From an uncultured Bacteroidia bacterium (GTDB taxonomy: Bacteria > Bacteroidota > Bacteroidia > Bacteroidales > UBA932): a DNA stretch of 7,473 nt. The translations under genes were made by a program, and so were the position numbers. The DNA is taken from NCBI GenBank assembly GCA_902766985.1, contig CACXFP010000294.1:1-7473 (forward strand). Reading direction: 5' to 3'. The first letter of the stretch is position 1. Each line of letters starts with the position of its first letter. The notes beneath the pieces were generated by a model. That model made no database searches. It was not told where the DNA came from and saw only the letters and a program-made list of their open reading frames with translations. Below, one piece after another: positions 1-5,953 of this stretch.

Positions 1-2
1 AC

Positions 3-203
3 GTACTACAAGCCGTACAAGTATCGTATGACATTTCAACGCCGAGAACCAGACAGCGCGAAATCAATGGAGCTCTGATGGCAGCCAAGGCGACCGGCTG
101 CAAGAATCTGCTTCTTCTAACCGATCATAATTACGAAGAGATTGAACAGGATGGTTTTCATATCAAAGTACAGCCCGTTTATGACTGGAGTCTTAGTATG
201 TGA
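3..203 (+). CDS. ATP-binding protein (AAA/DUF4143 type), C-terminal end only
   Basis: This is an open frame running in from the left edge, with 66 codons before TGA at 201-203; the start lies outside the window. The fragment reads like the C-terminal domain of the large family of prokaryotic AAA ATPases with a DUF4143 tail. It has a beta-strand ending in QVSYDIS (residues 6-12), a helix starting PRTRQRE (14-20), and the strand NLLLLTD (35-41). It continues with an acidic EEIEQDG turn (45-51) and a closing VQPVYDW (56-62), where relatives usually end in a V-P-x-W-K-W-like segment. The P-loop part is not visible, so the assignment rests on this tail alone. Members of this family are numerous in Bacteroidales and occur in accessory regions; their cellular role is mostly unknown. 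It converges on the integrase remnant, with only 3 bp between the two stops. Confidence 0.72.
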   Translation, partial: VLQAVQVSYDISTPRTRQREINGALMAAKATGCKNLLLLTDHNYEEIEQDGFHIKVQPVYDWSLSM

Positions 204-206
204 TGT

Positions 207-395
207 TTAAATCAACCCATCAAACTTCGTCATCGAACTAGCCTTGATGGAGTCCACGATGTCAATGTAGGGCTTCATGGCCTTGTAGTCAGAGTGGCCG
301 GTCCATTTCATGACGACGTTGGGAGTGATGCCCATGGAGAGGGCGTTAACGATGAAGGTGCGGCGGCCGGTATGAGTGCCGATGAGGTTAGTCAC
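207..395 (-). pseudogene. Tyrosine recombinase (integrase) C-terminal remnant, copy 1
   Basis: This is a 62-residue open frame equal to the last part of a phage-type tyrosine recombinase catalytic domain. Visible catalytic elements are the HxxR box (H8-T-G-R11), the GHSD histidine (H34) in the segment VVMKWTGHSDYK, and the nucleophile tyrosine in KPYIDI (Y43). Full-length enzymes of this type are about 400 residues. Here the core-binding domain and the first catalytic arginine are missing, and an in-frame TAG lies about 8 codons upstream of the ATG. Recognisable homology stops near residue 3-4 (about base 387), exactly where the heptamer repeat block begins. It should be non-functional for recombination. 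The last 29 codons recur at 1262-1351. Alternatively a very short protein could still be made, but nothing supports a function. Confidence 0.82.
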
Positions 396-480
396 ATGTC
401 CGTCACATAAAGACTCTATTAATAATCAAGCCATTATATATCTTTTAAGCCCACTTAGTCACATAGCCATCACATAAGAA
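388..480 (+). repeat. Two imperfect 26-bp direct repeats, each a pair of GTCACAT heptamers 11 bp apart
   Basis: Block A (388-413) and block B (455-480) both begin TTAGTCACAT and share TCACATAA further in, offset by 67 bp. Each contains two heptamers spaced 11 bp start to start: GTCACAT at 391-397 and 402-408, then GTCACAT at 458-464 and ATCACAT at 469-475. An 11-bp spacing puts both heptamers on one face of the helix, as in operators, integrase arm sites or iterons. Block A starts where integrase homology ends. Block B sits 25 bp before the DUF2971 start codon. Between the blocks, TATCTTTT (439-446) is a 7/8 match to the Bacteroidota -7 box TAnnTTTG, but no matching -33 box is seen. The function is unknown. 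Confidence 0.6.
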
Positions 481-504
481 ATTGTCTCCTAAATCGAATA
501 GCCA

Positions 505-1197
505 ATGTACAAACAGCATCCAAGCCTTCCGCCGATAGACATAAATCAGAGAATATGGCATTATTACACGTTACCAAAATTCTTGAGTTTAGTCAGTAGC
601 TCATCCCTTTATTTGTGTCGTCAAGACAAATTTGATGATAGTTTTGAAGGCGCAATGACCAAGAAGGATATAGCTTTTTTTGAGAGTAAATCGGCTGGGA
701 TGACGAGTGGTATGACCGGAGACTCGTTGGGTTGTACATATTCGAACTGCTGGACAAAGGCTGATACTGATGAATATGTGTTATGGAACTCATATGCTTC
801 CTTAAAAGATGGGGTCGCGGTTCAGTCAACTGTTTTAAGACTAATCTCTGCATTTGACCCGAATGATCCTAGGAATGTATATGTATCAAATGTTCAGTAC
901 ATCGATTATGAGTCGGACTATTCGTTTCGATTGACAGGAGGCATCGCAAATATGATTGCCCCACATTTTTCAAAACGTCCCTATTTTAGTGCAGAGAAGG
1001 AGCTAAGAGCAATGTTCTGGGATACAGATGGCAGATTTAATAATACGCCGGAAGGTCTATTATTCAAGGTGGACTTGAATGAACTGATTGAGAGCATTTT
1101 TGTGGCTCCGTTTTCAAAACCCTGGTACAAGGATATCATACAAGATTTGATTGGCAAATATGGCCTCGAGAAAGAGGTTCTCCATTCTGGCATATAG
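505..1197 (+). CDS. DUF2971-family protein, likely mobile-element cargo
   Basis: This is a complete 230-residue soluble protein without signal peptide or membrane segments. It carries the hallmarks of the DUF2971 family. These are an N-terminal IWHYYTL (17-23), SLYLCRQDKFDDSFEGA (34-50, the family's R-x-D-x-F-x-D-x-F-E-G box) and NCW (81-83). They continue with a W-N-x-Y stretch (94-97), GVAVQST (103-109) and VQYIDY (130-135). The charged block KRPYFSAEKELRAM (157-170) has the conserved E-K-E-L-R, and FKVDLNELIESIFVAP (187-202) follows. The biochemical function of the family is not established; members often sit in accessory and mobile regions. The ATG at 505 is chosen because the family motif begins 15 residues later; no clear Shine-Dalgarno is visible, which is normal for this phylum. 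The gene is AT-rich compared with the right half and is enclosed by integrase tails, which argues for horizontal acquisition. Confidence 0.85.
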   Translation: MYKQHPSLPPIDINQRIWHYYTLPKFLSLVSSSSLYLCRQDKFDDSFEGAMTKKDIAFFESKSAGMTSGMTGDSLGCTYSNCWTKADTDEYVLWNSYASLKDGVAVQSTVLRLISAFDPNDPRNVYVSNVQYIDYESDYSFRLTGGIANMIAPHFSKRPYFSAEKELRAMFWDTDGRFNNTPEGLLFKVDLNELIESIFVAPFSKPWYKDIIQDLIGKYGLEKEVLHSGI

Positions 1198-1261
1198 AAT
1201 CATCGATTTTAACAGCAGGCAGCATCTTCGACCTCTCGGCTATAGCATGAGGTTTAAGAAC

Positions 1262-1351
1262 TTAGATTAGCCCATCAAACTTCGCCATCGAGCTCGCTTT
1301 GATGGAATCCACGATGTCGATGTAGGGCTTCATGGCCTTGTAGTCGGAGTG
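1262..1351 (-). pseudogene. Tyrosine recombinase C-terminal remnant, copy 2 (last 29 codons)
   Basis: The last 29 codons and stop of a recombinase almost identical to copy 1 are present. They include the HSDYK histidine, the KPYIDI tyrosine and the terminal KFDGLI. Of 90 bases aligned with 207-296, 10 differ, and 9 of these are synonymous; the only residue change is Thr to Ala in the SSM(T/A)KF segment. Homology ends abruptly at about 1351, where copy 1 continues into WTG but this copy reads into unrelated sequence (GC-rich CCGGAGGCCGG, then nothing recognisable). The frame happens to stay open into the 3' end of the neighbouring phosphoesterase gene, but that part is not recombinase. This is a dead fragment. 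Confidence 0.8.
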
Positions 1352-1428
1352 CCGGAGGCCGGAGAAGCAACAGAAGAGATGTTCTATAACAGGGTGGACT
1401 GATTTGTGGTAATTCCGACGCAAAGTCA

Positions 1429-2382
1429 CTATTTGTAGGTGAAAGTCCAGGAAGCATCCTTGTGCGCCTGCTCGATCTGGGCCCACTGAGGGGGCCTGGC
1501 CTCTCCCTTTTCCACCGGATGTGGGAAGAAGAATTCAAACTCGCGCAGGCTGGCCGTCGCGCTGTCGTTCCCCATTTTCAGCAAGGTATAGCCGATGTCT
1601 CCCCAATGGCCCGTCGAGGGAACGCAAAGGGTCGGCAGGAGACTATATTCCGAATAATTTTTCCTCTGCCAGCCTGTCTGCCAGACATGGTCATGGCCAT
1701 GGATATATCCGCAGCAGGAAGGGCTGTCCAGCAGGAGATCCCTGACCAGTGTCTCGTGGATAGGATGGTGAGCCATCACAAGGACAGGCTTGCCGGTGTA
1801 TTTCGACAATCGGTCTCCCAGCCACGCCCGCTGCCTGTCATCCAGGGCCCCGGGGGTGATCCAGGTGGTCGTATCCTCTCCCTGCTGCAGAGAGTCCAGG
1901 ACGATGAAGTCGGCCCGGGGCGTCTCCACGACGTAGACACAGCGGTCATCCAGGAGGGACTTGGCCTTCTGTTCCGGGAAACACGCCCAGAAGTTCTCCC
2001 GGCGGTCGTGGTTGCCCATCGCCAAGGTGAGCGTCATGCCGGTTCCGTCCAAGGGAGCGAGGATCTTTTTCAGAAGGGCATACTCTTCCGGACGGCCCGT
2101 CAGGTAAGCCAGGTCGCCCAGGGCGATGATGTTGCGCGGCCTGGGATTCAGACGAAGGATCTCATCGACGGTCCGTTCCAGGTACGCAGGCTGATACCCT
2201 CCCGGATTGACGTGCAAGTCTGAAATGATGCATACCAGATCCTCGTCGAAACGCCCGTTCCATTTCCTGCGGAGCACGGCGCCGGAGTTGTTCCTGCCGG
2301 CGGAAAGAGCCGGCGATTCATTCAAAATCAGACCTTGGGCACCAATCATGGCCATCGTGGCCAAGAACTTCCTTCTATCCAT
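1429..2382 (-). CDS. Tat-exported calcineurin-like metallophosphoesterase
   Basis: This 317-residue protein has the full metallophosphoesterase motif set: D-x-H at S-D55-L-H57, GD at G89-D90, GNHD at 123-126, H205-H206, and GHDH at 229-232. These residues normally bind two metal ions and catalyse phosphoester hydrolysis. The N-terminus is a twin-arginine signal: DRRKFLA (2-8), a hydrophobic run to about residue 20, and a plausible cleavage site after ALSA (25-28). The enzyme would therefore fold in the cytoplasm and act in the periplasm. No lipobox cysteine is present. The substrate cannot be told from sequence; relatives include phosphodiesterases and phosphatases. It is a single transcription unit with its own promoter upstream and the trigger-factor terminator behind that. 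The gene looks more GC-rich than its neighbours (67% in one 60-base line, 1801-1860). I see no terminator after its stop. Confidence 0.88.
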   Translation of the reverse strand: MDRRKFLATMAMIGAQGLILNESPALSAGRNNSGAVLRRKWNGRFDEDLVCIISDLHVNPGGYQPAYLERTVDEILRLNPRPRNIIALGDLAYLTGRPEEYALLKKILAPLDGTGMTLTLAMGNHDRRENFWACFPEQKAKSLLDDRCVYVVETPRADFIVLDSLQQGEDTTTWITPGALDDRQRAWLGDRLSKYTGKPVLVMAHHPIHETLVRDLLLDSPSCCGYIHGHDHVWQTGWQRKNYSEYSLLPTLCVPSTGHWGDIGYTLLKMGNDSATASLREFEFFFPHPVEKGEARPPQWAQIEQAHKDASWTFTYK

Positions 2383-2405
2383 AAAGATTACATTTTGGGT
2401 TCCTT

Positions 2406-2436
2406 CAAAGTTACTTCATTTTTTCAGTTTCTCAAA
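2406..2436 (-). promoter_or_regulatory. Bacteroidota-type promoter of the metallophosphoesterase gene
   Basis: On the - strand, TTTG (2433-2436) is followed after exactly 19 bp by TAACTTTG (2406-2413), a complete match to the primary sigma factor consensus TTTG-N19-TAnnTTTG of Bacteroides and relatives. Transcription would start near 2400, giving a 5' leader of roughly 18 nt before the ATG at 2382. It lies just beyond the trigger-factor terminator, so the phosphoesterase gene is an independent unit. Confidence 0.8.
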
Positions 2437-2472
2437 GGAGGCCGGCCTTCCGCGTTGCCAGCGCAGGGACAG

Positions 2473-2498
2473 AAAAAAACCCGGCCGAGTGGCCGGGC
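2473..2498 (-). terminator. Intrinsic terminator of trigger factor
   Basis: Read on the - strand, CCCGGCC (2491-2497), a 4-nt ACTC loop (2487-2490) and GGCCGGG (2480-2486) form a perfect 7-bp GC stem. Seven U residues follow directly (2473-2479). It begins 7 bases after the tig stop codon, so it closes that transcription unit. Confidence 0.93.
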
Positions 2499-2504
2499 TT
2501 TCAG

Positions 2505-3821
2505 TTAATTCAGTTCGCGGAACTTGGCGACTGAAATCTTCTTGTGAGCGAGCTTGAACTTGGGTCGGACAGCATCGATGACCTTGCGGTCCTCAACGTT
2601 CTCGATCATCCTGCGAAGCTGTTTCTGGTCTGAGAGGATGTTCTTGGCAGCGCTCTTGATGAGCTCCTGGGGAACATTTCCCATTCCGTACATGGCGTAC
2701 TGATAGGCTGCGAATCCCTCTGCGGCATCCTCTACATCCTTATCCTCGACCTTGAGGTCGTACTTCTGCATCAGGTAGCTCCTCACGAGATCCCACTTGA
2801 AATCCTGCTTGAAAGCATCGAAGTCCTTCTCGATCTGCTCCTTGGTGAACTTGCCCTCGTTGGCCTCGAGCAGCCACCTCTTAAGGAAGTCTTCGGGAAG
2901 GGTGACCGCGGCCTTCTCCACCAGGTAGTTCCTGATGTCCTTGGAAAGACGGTAGTCGGCCTCTTCCTTGTAGTTGGCCTTGAGCCTTTCGGTGACGGCC
3001 TTGGTGAAGTCCTCGTCATTCTTGACATTGCCCTCACCGAAGAGCTTGTCGAAAGTCTCGGTATTGGCCTCGGCGGGAACGAAGGTCTTGACATTCACGA
3101 TGGTAACCTTGAAAACAGGGTCGAGGGCGGCAAGTTCTTCCTTCTTGACCTTGAGCATCGACGCCCTGTCGGTCTCATTCTCAAAGGCCTCGTTCACATT
3201 GACCTCGAAGCTTTCGCCGGCCTTGCAGCCGATGAACTTGGAACGGGCGTCTCCGGCAACGTTCCTGAGGGAGACATAGGCACCTTCGGTCTTGTGGCTT
3301 CCATTATCGAAGTCGGCGATAACGTAGTCCTCTTCCTTGGCGGCCTCGCCTTCCTGCATGGAGCCGAGCTGGTTGAGCATGTTCTCCTTCATCTCCTTCT
3401 TGGCCACCTCGGTGACGGTGATGTCATAGTAAGGCAAGCTGTCAGCCTCGGTGATGTCGAAATCGAACTTGGGAGAAAGGCCAAGGTCGAACTTGAAGGT
3501 GAAATCCTTGCCGGACTCCCACTCGTTCTTGGGCTGGTCCTCGCTGGCGAGGGGCTCTCCGAGCACATGGAGGTCATCTTCCTTGATAACCTTGTCGAGC
3601 TGCTCGTTGATCACCGTATTGACGCTCTCCACGAGAGTCTGCTCCCCGTAAAGTTTCTTGATCAGGGACATAGGAGCCTTTCCTTTGCGGAATCCCTTGA
3701 GTTCGGTGTTCCTGAGACGTTCGTTGAGCTTCTTCTTCTCGATGGCCGCATAGTCTTCGGCGGCGATTTCCAGGGTGACCTGGAGATTGAGGTCGTCAAT
3801 CTGATTCTTCTGTATATTCAT
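2505..3821 (-). CDS. tig: Trigger factor, ribosome-associated chaperone
   Basis: This 438-residue protein binds the large ribosomal subunit at the exit tunnel and shields nascent chains. The ribosome-docking signature GFRKGKAP is at residues 43-50, within an N-terminal domain of about 1-130. Residues about 163-245 correspond to the FKBP-like prolyl isomerase insertion (FIGCKAGESFEV at 196-207 resembles the FKBP core) but are divergent, so isomerase activity is uncertain. Residues about 250-430 are the helical, charged chaperone arms (for example EEADYRLSKDIRNYLVEKA). Length fits the family's 430-450. The ATG at 3819-3821 gives the expected N-terminus, MNIQKNQIDD, leading into the first strand. 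It has its own promoter in the gap after the 7TM-HD gene and a terminator after its stop. Unlike in Proteobacteria, no clpP or clpX follows within the window. Confidence 0.95.
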   Translation of the reverse strand: MNIQKNQIDDLNLQVTLEIAAEDYAAIEKKKLNERLRNTELKGFRKGKAPMSLIKKLYGEQTLVESVNTVINEQLDKVIKEDDLHVLGEPLASEDQPKNEWESGKDFTFKFDLGLSPKFDFDITEADSLPYYDITVTEVAKKEMKENMLNQLGSMQEGEAAKEEDYVIADFDNGSHKTEGAYVSLRNVAGDARSKFIGCKAGESFEVNVNEAFENETDRASMLKVKKEELAALDPVFKVTIVNVKTFVPAEANTETFDKLFGEGNVKNDEDFTKAVTERLKANYKEEADYRLSKDIRNYLVEKAAVTLPEDFLKRWLLEANEGKFTKEQIEKDFDAFKQDFKWDLVRSYLMQKYDLKVEDKDVEDAAEGFAAYQYAMYGMGNVPQELIKSAAKNILSDQKQLRRMIENVEDRKVIDAVRPKFKLAHKKISVAKFRELN

Positions 3822-3852
3822 CTTGTTGTTCTTGATTTTTCAGAAAAGTCCG

Positions 3853-3882
3853 CAAAGGTAATCAAATAATATGGAATTCCAA
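3853..3882 (-). promoter_or_regulatory. tig: Bacteroidota-type promoter of tig
   Basis: On the - strand, TTG (3880-3882, in GTTG) is followed after 19 bp by TACCTTTG (3853-3860), a perfect match to TAnnTTTG. The -33 element lies only 4 bases beyond the stop codon of the upstream 7TM-HD gene (3887-3889). The leader would be roughly 25 nt to the ATG at 3821. No terminator is seen between the two genes, so tig could also receive read-through. Confidence 0.82.
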
Positions 3883-3886
3883 CCCG

Positions 3887-5929
3887 CTACGGTTCTTTGG
3901 GATACTCAATTCTGCCATGATGGGACTGCAGCAGCCATTTTTCCAGAACGGAAACAATGGTGTTGATGTCCTTGAGGGAGATGTCGGCCTGGTCGAACTG
4001 ACCGGCTTTCATCTTTGAGTCCACCATCCCCCTCACAAAGGCGGATACGCTCTCCGGCGAGAAATCCTTCAGGGTACGGGACGCCGCCTCAACGGAATCG
4101 CAGACCATAAGGATGATCTGCTCCTTGGTCGAAGGCTTGGTGCCGGTGTAGCAGAACTCGGCATCATCGGCGGGGTCCCCGCCCTCGCTGACGTATTTGC
4201 TGTAGAAATATCCGGTCCTGGACGTGCCGTGGTGGGTGCGGATGAAGTCCTTGATCACATCGGGAAGCTTATATTTTTCCGCCAGGGCGAGTCCGTCAGG
4301 GACATGCTTGATGATGAGCCTCGCGCTCTCCTGGGAAGTGAGGTTGTCATGGAAACGGGGCCCCGCGGCCACCAGCGTCTCATTCTCGATGAAGCAGAGG
4401 GGGTTCTCCATCTTCCCGATGTCATGGTACAAAGCCCCTGCCCTGACTTCCGGGATGTTGGCTCCGACCTCCCTGGCCACTGCGTCTGCCATGTTCATCA
4501 CCTGGAGGGAATGCTGGAACGTGCCGGAAGCCCGGCTTTCGAGCTGGCGCAGGAGAGGATTGTTGGTGTCGCAGAGCTCCAGCAGGCGGGAATTGGAAAC
4601 CAGGTTGAACACCTTCTCGAAAAGGTATATGAGGGGGTATCCTGCGACCGACAGCATCGACCCCACGAAGAGATACATCAGCGCCTGGTAGACATTCCCG
4701 TTCAAGGCATCTATGAACCTGAAACCGAAATACGTAATTACCAGGGAGATGAACACTATGAACGCAGAGATGAACTGGAGCCAGCCGCGGCTGAAGTACT
4801 TGAATGTGTACAAGGACACCATGCTGGCGACGAGGAACATGGTGAAAAGTTCAACCCCGTCCTGAGCGAATATCAACAGAGGAAGCAGGGATACTATGCA
4901 GAACGGAATCACCAGCTTGTTCTTGAAGAATGCCTGGAGATATATTGCCGTAAGTGTGAAAGGCACCATGTACAGGAATGATGAATTCGTCCTGTCGACG
5001 GCAAGGGCCCCTATCGTCGCGAGAAGGAAGATGAGGAGTATGTACAGATATTTGTTCTTCTGTTCGAAAATCGCGGGATTGGAGAAGAATATGACGGCAT
5101 ATATGATGAAGACGAGGGCCAAGGCGATGAGGGCGTTGCCCAGCCAGAAAAGGATCCTGGGGCCGCCGTAGCCCATGCTGGCCTCGTATTCCACCTTGTA
5201 GGAATCCAGCATCTGGGCGATTTCGCCGGTGACGATCTCCCCCTTCGAGACGATGAGATCCCCCGCGCTTACATATCCCATGGTCGGGGATATGTAGTTG
5301 GCAGATTCCTCATGGACGAGGCTGGTGGTCTGCTTGTCATAGACCAGGTTGGGAGTTATGAGGTCATACACCTTCGCAGCCCTGCAGATGGAGTCCATGT
5401 TGAAACTGGGGTGCTTCGCGCCAAGGTCGGCAAGGAGCTTGGCCCTGGCGTCCGATTCCTTGTATATCTCGGTGACGGGATACTTCGCAGCCCTCTTGTC
5501 CTTCTGGATAAAGACTACATCGTTGGAAATGTCGCTATTCCTGCCGGACTTGACACCGTCGTCGGATATGATTCCCTTTGCGTAAATATCCCTGATTTCG
5601 ATGATTATGGACGGTCTGAGGAACGAATGCGAGCCAAGTTCGATGGTCTCGGCGGACCTGATGCTCTTGCTCACCACCTCATCGGAATAACGGTAGTAAG
5701 GAATAATGCTGGTGCCGGCCTTGGACCTTTCTTCCTGAAGCTGTTCCTGGGTCTTGAGAATGGGGAAATCAAACTGGGACACCAGGGTCTCGTATTGCCA
5801 TGGAGACCCCTTGCGATAGTCGTAATTGAATTTCGCGCTTCTCGGCATGATCAGCACGAGTACGACGAACAATACGCCCAGGGGGTAATAGATATTCTTT
5901 TTTCTCAGGAATCCCGGTTTCTTCATCAT
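3887..5929 (-). CDS. 7TM-HD membrane phosphohydrolase, PgpH family (probable c-di-AMP phosphodiesterase)
   Basis: This 680-residue membrane protein has the layout of the PgpH/7TMR-HD family. A first membrane helix lies at about 14-29. An extracytoplasmic 7TMR-HDED domain follows at about 30-255, with SAGDLIVSKGEIVT at 221-234 typical of its end. Seven membrane helices come next, at about 258-282, 294-310, 318-334, 338-354, 359-376, 385-402 and 414-434. The C-terminal cytoplasmic HD domain is intact: H473 (QHSLQ), H502-D503 (YHDIGK), H542, H566-H567 (THHGT) and D611 (VCDSVE). PgpH of Listeria hydrolyses cyclic di-AMP and controls its level; applying this to Bacteroidales is inference. The tandem ATG ATG start (5927-5929 or 5924-5926) makes one residue uncertain. 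It starts 24 bp after the SDR stop with no promoter between them, so the two are probably co-transcribed. Confidence 0.92.
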   Translation of the reverse strand: MMKKPGFLRKKNIYYPLGVLFVVLVLIMPRSAKFNYDYRKGSPWQYETLVSQFDFPILKTQEQLQEERSKAGTSIIPYYRYSDEVVSKSIRSAETIELGSHSFLRPSIIIEIRDIYAKGIISDDGVKSGRNSDISNDVVFIQKDKRAAKYPVTEIYKESDARAKLLADLGAKHPSFNMDSICRAAKVYDLITPNLVYDKQTTSLVHEESANYISPTMGYVSAGDLIVSKGEIVTGEIAQMLDSYKVEYEASMGYGGPRILFWLGNALIALALVFIIYAVIFFSNPAIFEQKNKYLYILLIFLLATIGALAVDRTNSSFLYMVPFTLTAIYLQAFFKNKLVIPFCIVSLLPLLIFAQDGVELFTMFLVASMVSLYTFKYFSRGWLQFISAFIVFISLVITYFGFRFIDALNGNVYQALMYLFVGSMLSVAGYPLIYLFEKVFNLVSNSRLLELCDTNNPLLRQLESRASGTFQHSLQVMNMADAVAREVGANIPEVRAGALYHDIGKMENPLCFIENETLVAAGPRFHDNLTSQESARLIIKHVPDGLALAEKYKLPDVIKDFIRTHHGTSRTGYFYSKYVSEGGDPADDAEFCYTGTKPSTKEQIILMVCDSVEAASRTLKDFSPESVSAFVRGMVDSKMKAGQFDQADISLKDINTIVSVLEKWLLQSHHGRIEYPKEP

Positions 5930-5953
5930 AAAAACATTTGACCGCGGCCTCCC

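Larger units (their letters stand above)
207..1351. mobile_element. Scar of an integrative element: two integrase tails flanking one cargo gene
   Basis: Two integrase 3' ends lie in direct orientation (207-395 and 1262-1351, both on the - strand) and bracket a single intact gene on the + strand. A 90-bp direct repeat (207-296 and 1262-1351, about 89% identical by my hand alignment) marks the two ends. The enclosed DNA is visibly AT-richer than the right half: one 60-base line at 601-660 counts 38% G+C, against 50% for 3001-3060 and 67% for 1801-1860. No intact integrase, excisionase, relaxase or transposase remains, so this is called a remnant. The true element boundaries cannot be fixed from one genome, and the segment may be the leftover of two separate insertions. 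Confidence 0.45.

Noticed and set aside
422..437. Inverted repeat ATAAT/ATTAT in the AT-rich gap
   Set aside because: A 5-bp AT-only stem is expected by chance in such sequence.
388..480. CRISPR-like array from the repeated TTAGTCACAT blocks
   Set aside because: There are only two imperfect 26-bp units, with internal heptamer structure and no cas genes. This does not fit a CRISPR array.
1352..1428. Possible terminator (CCGG-AGG-CCGG) after the metallophosphoesterase
   Set aside because: The stem is only 4 bp, no U-run follows on the - strand, and it lies about 70 bases past the stop. Support is insufficient.
1262..1486. 74-codon frame joining integrase tail 2 to upstream sequence
   Set aside because: Only the last 29 codons match a recombinase. 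The rest overlaps the end of the phosphoesterase gene in another frame and looks like chance read-through.
1462..2223. Long open frame on the + strand opposite the metallophosphoesterase
   Set aside because: Its product is low in recognisable motifs and runs antisense to a gene with all catalytic motifs intact. GC-rich third positions explain the open frame.
4229..4981. Long + strand open frame opposite the 7TM-HD gene
   Set aside because: It has no recognisable domain, and the - strand frame encodes clear membrane helices and the HDIGK site. It is a shadow frame.
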